In this document: in pieces, positions 10,316 to 20,423 of the stretch
Position numbering within the stretch: the stretch's first letter is position 1
Layout of the letters: each line of letters opens with the position of its first letter
Made by a program: the position numbers and the translations under genes
The notes under the pieces: generated by a model
What the model saw: only the letters and a program-made list of their open reading frames with translations
Told to the model about the DNA's origin: nothing
Database searches by the model: none
Source of the DNA: Cryptomeria japonica
Taxonomy: Eukaryota > Streptophyta > Pinopsida > Cupressales > Cupressaceae
Assembly: GCF_030272615.1 (NCBI RefSeq)
Contig: NC_081408.1
Coordinates: 303,525,450-303,589,449, forward strand
Reading direction: 5' to 3'
DNA: 64,000 nt

Positions 10316-13300
10316 CTAGCATAAAGCACAAGATAATTCTGAGTGGACGACATTGTGAATTCTACACCAATTCGGAAGAAGCAAATCTTGGACGGAGGTT
10401 AGGTTGCCAAGTTGCACACTTTGCTGGATGTTTCTTTGTACGAACCTTCTGAAGTTTTCAAACATCCCTTCGTCCTCTTGATCGGATCCTTGATCACTTT
10501 CAATGACGATCTCTGTTGATTCCATGACTTCTTGCTGGGTATCTTCATTTTGCATATCTTGTATCATCAAGATTTCCTCCACTTTGGGCTTGTACGTTCC
10601 CAGGTCGGACTCTAAAAATAGGACTTCGTTGTCTTCCCCATATTCAGTTATCATCAACCTCAACCTTGGGGTGCTATCAATTTTAATCTGGTTCGGGACT
10701 CCTCTCCATGGTAGCCACATGTGTGCGAAATCGGTCGATACATATCCATTCAATTTTCGGGACCAATCTCGACTTAGGAGCATCCCATATGAATCTGGAA
10801 TATCCACTACTGATATATCTATGAAATTCTGGACTCTTGGATCTGCGGCCAATTGCATGTGAATGTTGTTCAATTCTCCCATGACTGGAACTTCTGTCTT
10901 GTCAAGCTGAGTGACCTTCCTCTTGGTAGGAGCGGGAGTTATTCCAAGTCTTTGACAAACAACCAGGGGCATGACATTGCTTGAGGCTCCGGAATCATAA
11001 AGGCAATTGTGTAATAATTTTCCAAATATCCTAACTGATAACAGGAATGGTGCCGGTTCGTCCTTTCCTTGAGAAGGGACTGAAGTTTCCTCACTTAATT
11101 CTTGATGCTTGACTTGATTAATCTTTGAATGATCATCCTTTGCTGGGCTCTCCTCCTTTGAGTGACTGGCCTTGCTTGTAGACTTTCCTTTTTTAACCAC
11201 ATCTTTCTTGATTGCGACTTCCTTTTCGGGAAGAACCAAGTTAGTGGTGAGGTTCTCTTTGACTGTAGGCTGAGCTTTCCTGGTCTCACCCCTTTTGAGT
11301 AATACTTTCCCTTCCAACATATCTTCCTTTTTAGCTGGGAAGGTTATAGTTTGAACCATGCACTCATTTTGTTCGGATTGTTCTTGGGAGTCGGCTTCCT
11401 CTTGAGTCACATTGATAGTGGCTTGAACATTTGACCTTGTTGTACTAGGTTCACTCAAACTATTAATCACTGCATCTTTGATTTCTGACACTTTGAGCAA
11501 CTCGTAGAGTGGTAGACTTACTTTGACTTTCTTGAGTTCATCCAATACCAAGACGGCCAATCTTTTCATTTCATTTCCTGCGGGAGGTGTAATATTTCTT
11601 TGTCTGTATTCTTGAGTGTTTTGCGGATACTCTGGAACGTTACTAGCTTGGGGATCCGGCGGAGTTGAGAAATTGTTTGGAGGGATCGACGTTGTTAAAG
11701 GTTCAGGATTCCTCTGATTCCTGTGATAAACTCTTTGGTTCACTCCTCTTGATGATTGATGGAACACTTCCTTTATTCCTTCTACTAGGACACTATCGTT
11801 CAATGTTGGGAAGTAGTATTCTGAATCCTCTACAGGTCCATTTGCAGATGCTGGCAGAAACTGGGATCCTGGTGGTACCATCGGTCCATTGGCTGACTCT
11901 GGAGGAAATCTTTCATTTTGCACTTGACTAATTTCTTCTTGTGAATATCTGCATGTTTCAACGATCATGGCTTGACCATATTGCGTGGTTGGAACAATTT
12001 CATATCCTGTGGTGGGAGGATTTTCAGGTGGATTAGTGGTACACATCTCCTGTTGAAAAATGTCGGCTGCAATCTTGAACTCAGGACACTGCAACTCAGA
12101 ATGTTGGTTCATGTTGTGGAGTCTGCACCAACTGGACAAGGTTGCTTCGGCTAAAAACACTTTGCTTGAAGAGGGGTTCTCTTGACTTTGCGAATTTGGC
12201 GGATTGTCCAAGGGTGTCACCACATTTCCATTGTTCGGAGCTGTATTCCATGGTCTTCTCTGGAAACCTTGATTGTTATTTCCTTGATAATTGTTTCTAA
12301 ATCCTTGATTATTATTCCCTTGGAAATTTTGGTTGTGATTGATTCTTTGCATGCTTTGGAGTTGATTATTCTGGTTCCTTAGGTGAGTGACCTCAGTTGA
12401 TAGCTTCTTGACTTGTTCGATCAACTCTTTCATTTCATCTTTTTCTTCTTGTGTCCTTGACGAATTTGTGGCATTTTGCAGGTACACAGGTTGCGCAGGT
12501 GGAGCTTGAGAAATTGGAGCTCCTGGGTGAAGGACCAACTGATTTGCCGGTTGTACGCTTGGATAGGTTGCTTGCGGGATTGGATTCATGACTGGAGTTT
12601 GGTTGGCCAATGCTGTGCCAACTGCCTGCATTTGGTCCGGTGCTGTGACAGGTCCCATGTGTAACAGTGGTCCAGTGATATTTTGACCCATGTGCTTACT
12701 CACTTCGATGGCCTTTGCATAGGCCGCATTTAGATCATTCGGAGTTGGATGCGTCCTTACGAACATAGCTGTGAGATGGTCTAAAGCACCATAGTAAATC
12801 TCTCTTGGATCTGCAATAAGATAAGGAGGACGTAGCATTGTGTATGCTCGGTGAAATCTGTTGTTGAAGGAAGTAATAGGTTCATGCTCTCTCCTTCGAA
12901 CTTCAACAAATTGTCTGTATAACTCTGCTGGTGTAGTTGGGATGCCAAACTTGCCAATGAATGCGTCTTTCATCGCGTCCCAAGTCCTGATCGATCCTGT
13001 AGGCAAGTGAATAAACCAAAAGTATGCCTCTTCTCCCAATGAGTAGGGAAAAAGCCTACATGCCAAATCTCCATATTCAATTTGTCTGTTACGAAGAAGG
13101 TCCTCGAACATTTTGATGTGATCTTCTACTGTGCGATGGAAATCACTAACATTGAACTTGGAACAAAAGTGTTCTGGATTCTTCGGCATATCATGATAAA
13201 CTGCAAATTCCAACGGTGACGGATTGTTGACTAGCCACGTCGCACCATTAAGTATATGAGGAGGAGGAGGAGGAGGTGGAACACGTTGAGCCATTGTACT

Positions 13301-13816
13301 CTTTGAAGCTGAACTTGATGAACTAGCTTGGCCCTTTGTTTGTGAAATTGCCTGGATACTAGATCGGATCGCCGCTTGAACTTGCTCTTGAAGAACTTGT
13401 GATGACTCAGGAGATCCTTCCAATCTTAGTTTGAATCCTTTGGGAGTGTCTTCTCTTTTAGCTCGCTTCGCCTTAGAAGTAAATTGAAGTTCACTTAGAT
13501 TCTTAACGCCTGGTGTGGACCTCAACAACCTTTGATGTTTCTCGGGCGAGAAAGAACCAATGCGATCCAGCGTGAAGTCTTGCAAGGATTATTGTGGGTT
13601 CCTTTGATTGCGAAGATCTCTAGCTATGACCCTTTGATGTTCTTCGGCTCTATCTTCCTCTTGCTCTAAGATGATCCTGACTCGGTTATATTTGGCTTGA
13701 CTTCTCCTTGCGTTCCAAGCTACTTGATTCAATTCGGAAATGATGTCTTCTTGGGTATTGCCTACTTGCAAATTGGGTTGCACTACTTGATTCAGTCCTT
13801 CATTCGGCAACACCAT
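10316..13816 (-). pseudogene. gag-protease part of Tat-like polyprotein, one internal stop
   Basis: The reading frame starts at ATG 13816, 75 nt after the PBS, and is interrupted by TAA at 13589-13591 after 75 codons. It then stays open for 1,089 codons to TAG at 10316-10318. Gag: a proline run (PPPPPPPH) and the capsid-like block with EEAYFWFIHLP and TWDAMKDAFIGKFG, as in the plant retrotransposon gag family. Two CHHC-type knuckles are seen: WCRLHNMNQHSELQC near 12120 and WCRIHNVVHSELSC at the C-terminus. Asn/Gln-rich linkers lie between. Protease: the active-site DSGAS at about 10981-10996, followed by GMLLSRDW. No ATG follows the first stop in a suitable place, so this copy cannot make full gag. 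Confidence 0.85.
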
Positions 13817-13890
13817 TGTACTTCATGATCATGCTTGCAATGTATTTCTCTTTTCAAAATCTTCGGACTTCGAACTTTCGGAAACTAAGG

Positions 13891-13908
13891 CCCTCCCTCT
13901 AGCGCCAA
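13891..13908 (-). promoter_or_regulatory. Primer-binding site of the giant element
   Basis: On the minus strand TTGGCGCTAGAGGGAGGG begins three bases after the 5' LTR end at 13912. TGGCGC... directly after an LTR is typical of plant Ty3-gypsy PBS sequences. The exact tRNA cannot be named without a search. The gag ATG follows at 13816. Confidence 0.6.
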
Positions 13909-14604
13909 TTCTGTTGACGTGTATTTTGTACACCATCATACACAAAATAAAATACCTAAAGGCATCTTATCCTCTCTTGAGAAAATAGTCTCTAACTGCT
14001 GAAGATTCACGTAAAGGATCAGTTAGGTAGACTCCAAGGTTCTTTTAGTGGGGTCTCCACGTCTGGACAAGCTTTTTAGTGGTATGATGTGATTTGCTGT
14101 TTCCTCCAAGGGGTCTTACGCATTCTAAAGCTCAAAGATTTTACTAAACTAAAGGAACTTTCAAAAAAAAAGCAAAAGGATAGGGTTTAAGAGGTCTAAT
14201 CTAGCCTAACCCTATGAATGACTTAGCATGGACGAGATTTGGCAAGACTCAACCAACTTCAATTTTGCCATAAGATAACAACTCAATTGAAATTAGTGCG
14301 ATCTTCTAAGGTAATATAATGATGTTCAATGCATCAAAGACCAAGGACACTACTACGAAGGTACATATCCAAGACACAATGATAATTGAAGATTAAGGAC
14401 TCAAAGTGTTCTCCAGTCGACCACGCAAGGCGTTCCTACAATCAGCAAGAAGCTAGTGGTTTGGATTGCGAATCCTACCAAATATCAAATCTCACACTTA
14501 GTCTTTCAAATTAACAACTACCTCGATTGAGCACGATTCAAGTGTATCAAACAACCATGAAGATAACTCAAGAAATTTGCAACAAAACACCATAACTTCA
14601 ATAT

Positions 14605-14610
14605 TTTATT
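14605..14610 (-). terminator. Candidate poly(A) signal AATAAA in R
   Basis: AATAAA on the minus strand about 150 nt downstream of the TATA box, a normal place for an R-region polyadenylation signal. A hexamer alone in AT-rich DNA is weak evidence. Confidence 0.35.
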
Positions 14611-14753
14611 GATTTCCAAGTCATCATGTACAACAATTGCTTGAAGTTCTCTCTTCAAGACTCAATCTTGCTACAAAATAAAATTGCTTCTAGCTTTAAT
14701 CTCTCTTCTCTATTACATCAACTATTACTATTACCAATGAAATGAAAAATGGG

Positions 14754-14845
14754 GGTATATATAGCATCCCCAGTTACAATGAAAGGTCCAGATTGAAAGT
14801 AAATCAACGGACAAGATCATGACACCTAAACCCTAATTAGGGTTT
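14754..14845 (-). promoter_or_regulatory. Core promoter of genomic RNA: telobox palindrome plus TATA box
   Basis: The perfect 18-bp palindrome AAACCCTAATTAGGGTTT lies at 14828-14845. The minus-strand TATA sequence CTATATATACC lies at 14754-14764, about 65 bp downstream. The same palindrome-TATA pair occurs near the 3' end of three other giant LTRs here (22846-22895, 37612-37701, 46888-46977), which supports a real promoter. AAACCCTA is the plant telobox core. Initiation would be near 14730, giving R and U5 of about 0.8 kb. Confidence 0.7.
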
Positions 14846-14947
14846 TTTACAAATGACCTCCTTTTTACTGAACAATATTAAATACATAGCCAAATATTAA
14901 ATTTGGCACAAAAACCTAGGAGGTATCAACCAATGAGAAATAAGATG

Positions 14948-16807
14948 TCATGTCATCTGTAACAACCTTTCATCTAGAATCTTATTCCCTTTCCAATTCT
15001 CTTTCTTAGCATATGCAATGAATTTTGTCACGATTCCTTCGATTTCTGTGATTGGAATCTCGGGAAGATTCTTGATACTCTCTTCTAAGTGGATGATCTG
15101 ATCGAATGCATCTAGAAGAGTTGCGTCCCAAGTAGGTTCAAGTTCCTTTGTTCTATCAATCAGGAGCATGGTGGCGTACATCTGATCATACTGTTCATCT
15201 GTAACATCTACGTCCTTGGGAAAGATGATCTTGATTCTATCCTCAAATTCCTGCATATCCACATCTGTCTCGACCTCGATCCTTCTGCCAAGAATGGTAC
15301 GAAGTACCTCAAATACTCTGTCCTGGATTGGATTGATCACCTCCTCAACTTGACCACATCTAACACTGATGTCCTCGAAGAGAACACTCTTTATATGGAG
15401 TAAGGTTGACCACTGGAACAAACTGTGAGAATCACCTTCCAAGATCCTCTCCTGCGCTAAAATTCTTCTGGATGTATGTCTTATTACTTTCAAGACAGGG
15501 ATGACAACGTCCTTGGTATGGGCAAATGCAGCTACTGTTGCCATCAATCTGTGGATAATCTCAAGAACTTGGATAGCCTGATGAATGATCTTCGTCATCC
15601 TTGTAACAAACTCTATGGCCACTGTATGAGATCTATCCATCCAACTACATGTATGCTGGACCAGGTTCCTGAATCTTTCTGCTTCATTGATCGATTGAAG
15701 GGGCAATGCCTGCACTGGTGATCTAACTGGATCCTGACGTCCCAAAGGTTCATTGATGTGACTGAAATATGTCCTCCATGCACCGACCTCTCTCTCAAGC
15801 TTTCTATTCTTTTCCACCTCTTCTCTAAGCTTGTCCTTCAATGCCTCAAATGTGTCGGTGGCATCATCTAAAGTCTGCTCTGCTATGGATGGTCCTAACT
15901 CAAAAGTCTGTATATCATAATCCTCTGCTAGGATCTCACCCTCATATTTGTCTGCTGCTGGTGTAGCTATCTGCAATTTCCTAGATCCAGTCTCATCTCG
16001 AATCATCTTGGACATCTTTGTAGCCTTCTTCTTCTCTGTTATCACATGTGAACGTCCAACAAGGCTCTCTAAATCAATTGCACTGTCCTCGTCCTCAACT
16101 ACGATCACCTTAGTCAATCTTTCCTTCAACCAATCTGGGATATTCGATCTTGTCTCTTGAACTTGAATTTCTTTATGTACTATTTCTTCTTGTCTGGAAG
16201 GAGATGTTATTTCATTATCTTCTTCTAAATCATAGTCTTGGAGAGATCCATCTGATGAAACATGCTGTGCCTGTCCTTCCTCCTGCCTGTCATTCTGTAC
16301 CATCGACTCCATGGACTCTTCCACTCGAATTGTTCTATCCTCTGGTCTGGAAGAAGTACCTGGTGTTTGATCTTTGTTGGCACCTCGCTTTTTCTTGGAA
16401 GGCTCTTTCTTTTCTGATCTTTCCTTTCTCTTCGAACCTCTCGAATGGAGATTGCCCTCACTGGCACATCGAAGGTTACCTTCACCTGAATTCCTAGGAT
16501 TAGGATTGCCTTCACTCACGCTTGCTCCACCTTCGGCTGGTTTCTCTTCCAAAGTAAAAGACATAGCTATGCCTTGTTCTCTCAACTTCTGATGTTGAAC
16601 GTCTACCCATCTGCAAGTACAAGACAAAACTGGTGCCATCAAATCATCTAAATCCACGGCCTTGGGCTCATTCCAATCAAACCTTATTGTTTTGCTTTCT
16701 CTATCATAGGAAGACTGGATGTGCCTGCCGTTGTCCTGAGCTTGGTCGGCCACTCTGTAAATCCTGCATTTCCTGATGAAATCCAAAGGCAATCTAGAAT
16801 GTATCTT
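14948..16807 (-). CDS. LTR-embedded ORF2, same frame as ORF1 after one TGA
   Basis: About 620 codons open from the TGA at 16808 to the stop at 14948. No ATG opens the frame (it begins KIHSRLPLDFIRK), so it probably is the C-terminal half of one protein of about 1,070 residues interrupted by TGA. Parts in order: a short globular block, a long S/E/K-rich disordered stretch with a basic cluster (SKRKERSEKKEPSKKKRG, NLS-like) near residue 130, a conserved block around KMSKMIRDETGSRKLQIATP near residue 265, a probable coiled coil near residue 320 (DKLREEVEKNRKLEREVGAW), and a helical acidic C-terminal region. No enzyme motif is seen. In two diverged relics (38998-41581 and 23694-25098) the ORF1 and ORF2 parts are continuous in frame, so the TGA may be a mutation or a readthrough site. 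Function unknown. Confidence 0.7.
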   Translation of the reverse strand, partial: KIHSRLPLDFIRKCRIYRVADQAQDNGRHIQSSYDRESKTIRFDWNEPKAVDLDDLMAPVLSCTCRWVDVQHQKLREQGIAMSFTLEEKPAEGGASVSEGNPNPRNSGEGNLRCASEGNLHSRGSKRKERSEKKEPSKKKRGANKDQTPGTSSRPEDRTIRVEESMESMVQNDRQEEGQAQHVSSDGSLQDYDLEEDNEITSPSRQEEIVHKEIQVQETRSNIPDWLKERLTKVIVVEDEDSAIDLESLVGRSHVITEKKKATKMSKMIRDETGSRKLQIATPAADKYEGEILAEDYDIQTFELGPSIAEQTLDDATDTFEALKDKLREEVEKNRKLEREVGAWRTYFSHINEPLGRQDPVRSPVQALPLQSINEAERFRNLVQHTCSWMDRSHTVAIEFVTRMTKIIHQAIQVLEIIHRLMATVAAFAHTKDVVIPVLKVIRHTSRRILAQERILEGDSHSLFQWSTLLHIKSVLFEDISVRCGQVEEVINPIQDRVFEVLRTILGRRIEVETDVDMQEFEDRIKIIFPKDVDVTDEQYDQMYATMLLIDRTKELEPTWDATLLDAFDQIIHLEESIKNLPEIPITEIEGIVTKFIAYAKKENWKGNKILDERLLQMT

Positions 16808-18169
16808 TCATTTCACTTCAAGATCATCTAGGAGGTTCATCATAAAATCTTCAATTTGGTGCTCATGTTTAAATCTTCTACCGACTGTCTCCTCTAAATG
16901 TCCATGTGGATCAAAACTATTTCTCCAAGCAAAAGATGAAAAAGAATACAAGGCTAACTCCTTCTCTGCGTCATCCATGGCTAAGACATTAGGACATACC
17001 TCAACTGAATTACCCAAAATAATAGGTACCTGAACTCCATTGTGATGTCTGTGTCTGTATGCCTTCACATACGCTGCCAACTGCCTTGTTACCTCAAGTA
17101 ACACAATTCTGTCTGTCGGATACCTCGGCAACATGTATGGAGGTAAAGGACATCCATGCACTCTAATGTAAGTGAATTTGGGAAACTGAATGAACCAAGC
17201 ACCGTACCTCTTGATGAATTCCTGGGCATCCTGAGATAACCTGTTGTGAATACCTCCTTGCAACGTCCTTGTGATGTTCATCGTGAAGGTATCATTAACT
17301 AACTTGTAGTTTTTCCCTGGCGGATGATGCAAGTAGGCATAGGAATCACAAGCTCTGACCTCGCCGGGTCCTCTTCCAATCATTCCTCTGTGAGGTAGTC
17401 CTGCGTACTCAACACTCCTGATCAAAGCATAGATGACGTATGAACTCATGTGGAAGGACTTAGTAGCCCTAAGTCTCCTCAACTGTACGTCTAAGCAATG
17501 GCTAATTATCCTAGCCCAATGTATCGTACCCTTTCCTTGAACAATCACCTGGATGAAGTAAAACATCCACTTCTCAAAATAGAAGGCATGAGGTGCTCCT
17601 GTAACTCGATTGAGCATAGTAATTAAATCTCTGTACTCCTCCTGGAAATCAATCCGGTGCGGTGTGTTCGGTACCTTGCTTAGACGGGGACGACTCTTGA
17701 GTAGCCAGTTCTTGTTGATTATGCTTAGGCAAGCATCTGGATCATCATCGTACACTGATCTGGCTCCTTCAATGCTCTTATATATCATGTCCCTGTGCTC
17801 TGGAAGATGGAAAGCTTCACTTATAGCTTCCTCTGAAAGGTACGCCAAAGTGTTTCCCTCATTGGACACAATTGTCCTGGACTGTGGATTGTAGTGACGG
17901 GCACACTCGATCATCAATTCGTGGCACTGAATAGCTGGAGGAAAACCGGCCACCTTAATGATGCCACTCTCTATTATTCTCCGGGTGACAGGTGATGGCT
18001 TGCCAATGTAGGGGACCTCTCGAAACTTCTTCGTGCTAAAGTTCCCCAAGTTTGTATCTCCAATGTTGCTCCACTTCGACACGATCTTGGTCTCCACCTC
18101 TTCGGTCTTCTGATCTTCTTTCATGAGAGCTGAGCGGCTGGTGGATGCTCCTGCCTTCGGGGTCGCCAT
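16808..18169 (-). CDS. LTR-embedded ORF1 (unknown function), 5' LTR copy
   Basis: 453 codons from the first ATG at 18169 (MATPKAG...); the frame is open a little further upstream without an ATG. I do not recognise a catalytic domain. Visible landmarks are an N-terminal K/E-rich stretch, a block ending LSEEAISEAFHLPEH near residue 125, a central aromatic segment (APHAFYFEKWMFYFIQ) near residue 210, and a C-terminal block around GCPLPPYMLPRYPTDR near residue 360. The overall pattern, with a short leader, a 'cc-AIxxxF-LP' block and a W/H-rich middle, loosely recalls Pfam 'putative plant transposon protein' families, but that is memory and not a match. It ends in TGA at 16808-16810; ORF2 continues in the same frame. 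Homologues occur at 1699-3060, 38998-40260, 23694-24260 and 57775-58863. Confidence 0.75.
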   Translation of the reverse strand: MATPKAGASTSRSALMKEDQKTEEVETKIVSKWSNIGDTNLGNFSTKKFREVPYIGKPSPVTRRIIESGIIKVAGFPPAIQCHELMIECARHYNPQSRTIVSNEGNTLAYLSEEAISEAFHLPEHRDMIYKSIEGARSVYDDDPDACLSIINKNWLLKSRPRLSKVPNTPHRIDFQEEYRDLITMLNRVTGAPHAFYFEKWMFYFIQVIVQGKGTIHWARIISHCLDVQLRRLRATKSFHMSSYVIYALIRSVEYAGLPHRGMIGRGPGEVRACDSYAYLHHPPGKNYKLVNDTFTMNITRTLQGGIHNRLSQDAQEFIKRYGAWFIQFPKFTYIRVHGCPLPPYMLPRYPTDRIVLLEVTRQLAAYVKAYRHRHHNGVQVPIILGNSVEVCPNVLAMDDAEKELALYSFSSFAWRNSFDPHGHLEETVGRRFKHEHQIEDFMMNLLDDLEVK

Positions 18170-18774
18170 ACCTACACAACATTTCAATATAAGGACTAGA
18201 TTTTGCGATGAATAACGTTGATTAGAGAGAGAATTTTTTTTTAGGAAACGTCATGATAAGTCTCTAGAGTTATCATTTCCTAAAAAACAACGATGATTGA
18301 GCCAAGAGATTCAAAATTTCAAAATTTCAAAATTTAAAATATGACGATGAATGAATAAAACAATAAAATCAAATCGCCATACCTCAATAGAGAGCTAACT
18401 CTAGAATGCAAAAAGGAAAAGATTGCCTAGGCAAAATTGAGGTATAAATAGTCTTCAATGTTATCTCCTCAAGAAAATCCACTTCGCCACCCTTGGATTA
18501 AACGCGATCCTCAATTGCACCTCTGACAATTCGCTCAAATGGACCTTCAAGTTCGCCCAAACAAATCTTCCAAGTCTCGCCCCTTTGACGTGGTCTTCGA
18601 TCCTTGGCAAATTCGCTCCAATGAAGTCTTCGAATATCGCACCACCCTTTGATAGACTAGCGCCACCTTTGGATTAAATTCGCACCACACATGAAATACT
18701 TCGCACTGTCTTCGCTTCTCCTTAATTCGCATGAAGGATAAAAATAATGATATGACAATAATAGTTCTCACCCT

Positions 18775-18784
18775 CCATATATAG
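18775..18784 (-). promoter_or_regulatory. TATA box upstream of ORF1 in the 5' LTR
   Basis: Minus-strand CTATATATGG about 600 bp upstream of the ORF1 ATG at 18169. It could start a separate mRNA for the LTR-embedded ORF. The diverged ORF1 relic at 57775-58863 also has a TATA sequence (CCTATATAAG, 59214-59223) about 350 bp upstream of its ATG, which supports the idea. Confidence 0.45.
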
Positions 18785-19109
18785 CGCTTGCATTGCATTC
18801 ATCCCTTAGGCCGACTTGAGGATATAAAACAATTTTTTTAATGATTTTAAATGAAATAACAAGGCCGACCTCCCTTAAATGAGCGCTCCATGCGATTTTT
18901 ATTAATTAATTAATTAATTATTAAATGCCTTACGTTTTTTAATTTGCAAATTTCGATTCTAATAAAGGCAAAATAATTAATAAATGTTCAACGCCGTATT
19001 AAATGCCAAATTAAATAGGATTTTCAATTTTTTATCGATTTTAGCATTTAAGGAAATTCGAATTGTCTATTTGGCGCCAAAATTATGAAAATGAAAGGGA
19101 CGTACCTCA

Positions 19110-20423
19110 TCGCCCTGGTCCCTTGGAGAGGGACAGGAGCGATCCATGATTTGGTCGTGATTTTTGCATTTTTTTACGTTCAACTCCTTCATCTCTATGT
19201 TCAATATCGATCATTTTAATGGGTCCTCCGAATTAGATCATCTTGCATGCGTTCATGGGTGCCTTTTGGATGTTTATCGCCCTGGTCCCTTGGAGAGGGA
19301 CAGGAGCGATCTCCATATTTTCACGTTCAATATGCATCTTTGATCCTCGATCTTTCATTGTAGAGTAAATAACATCCTTGCTCGTTCCTTCTAAGCTTGT
19401 TCCATTTGTTTTCATGACGTGTTTGGACGTTTAAAGGGATCATCGCCCTTGTCCCTTGGAGAGGGACAGGAGCGATCCATGTTTTCTCCTTGACCTTGGC
19501 AACTTCTAACTTCGATCCTTGTTGTGATGTCTTCCAAACGCCGTCCCTTGCCTTGCTTATCCTCACCTTGCCTCGTTTTGAAGGAACATGAGTGCCTTTG
19601 ATGAGATCGCCTTGGTCCTTTGCCACCTTGTCTTGACTTGGATCGGCTTCAAACTTGAGTGAAAAGCAATATATTCACTATATCACCCTGGTCCCTTGGA
19701 GAGGGACAGGAGCGATCCTCCTTTTGTGGCTCTTATTTCACTTTGTCAGGTTCTAAATTTATATTCAACAGACTCGTCATACTCCACTCCATTCGTCCAT
19801 GCCTTAACATTGCTTGTAACTTAGCCAGAAAATCATTTATACCAAAAATCGCTCTGGTCCCTTCCTGAGGGACAGGAGCGAACTAGGCCTTTTGGGACCC
19901 CTGTGGACGTTTTAAAATCTTCAATTTGTATTCAATGAGTTCATCTCATGCTTTCTCTTGCTTTTGAACGTAAACTTGCCTTGGTTTTTGCCTGGATTTT
20001 GCCTAATGAAGGACATCGCTCTGGTCCCTGGGAGAGGGACGGGAGCTATAAGATACTTCGCCCTGGTCCCTTCCTGAGGGACAGGAGCGAACTTTGCATT
20101 GTGGACCATTCTCCTCCATTTTTTCATCTCAAATTATATTCATTTGGTAAAGCATCTCCCTTTGGACGTCTTCAAATCATCGAGTCGTCGAAATCTCGCA
20201 AGGACAAGGCAAAATTTGATTTGTAGCTCCGGTCCTTCATTGAGGGACAGGAGCGATTTTCCTCCTGGAGGCATTTCTGTGCTCATGAAAATCTTCAATT
20301 TATATTCAATGGAAAGATCTCGTTGTTCTCCATCACTTCCAACTCGAAACTTGTCTGGACCCTGCAGGAATAATGAGATATTTGAAAATGAGCTCCCGTC
20401 CTTCACTGAGGGACAGGAGCGAT
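19110..20423. repeat. Nine dispersed hairpin-forming repeats in U3 (5' LTR)
   Basis: Units of about 33 bp, each an imperfect inverted repeat. The left arm is TCGCCCTGGTCCCT, the loop about 4 nt, and the right arm AGGGACAGGAGCGA. They start near 19110, 19277, 19443, 19683, 19849, 20016, 20058, 20226 and 20390, with about 40-240 bp of unrelated sequence between. Several units vary in the loop (TGGAG against TCCTG) while the arms stay paired. They lie between the LTR terminus and the ORF1 promoter. Confidence 0.8.

Noticed and set aside
14828-14845. Interstitial telomere repeat
   Set aside because: Only one AAACCCTAA unit facing its complement; it recurs as a fixed promoter motif and not as an array.
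19110-20423. CRISPR-like look of short palindromic repeats with unique spacers
   Set aside because: Spacing is irregular (40-240 bp), repeats vary, and the context is a plant LTR.
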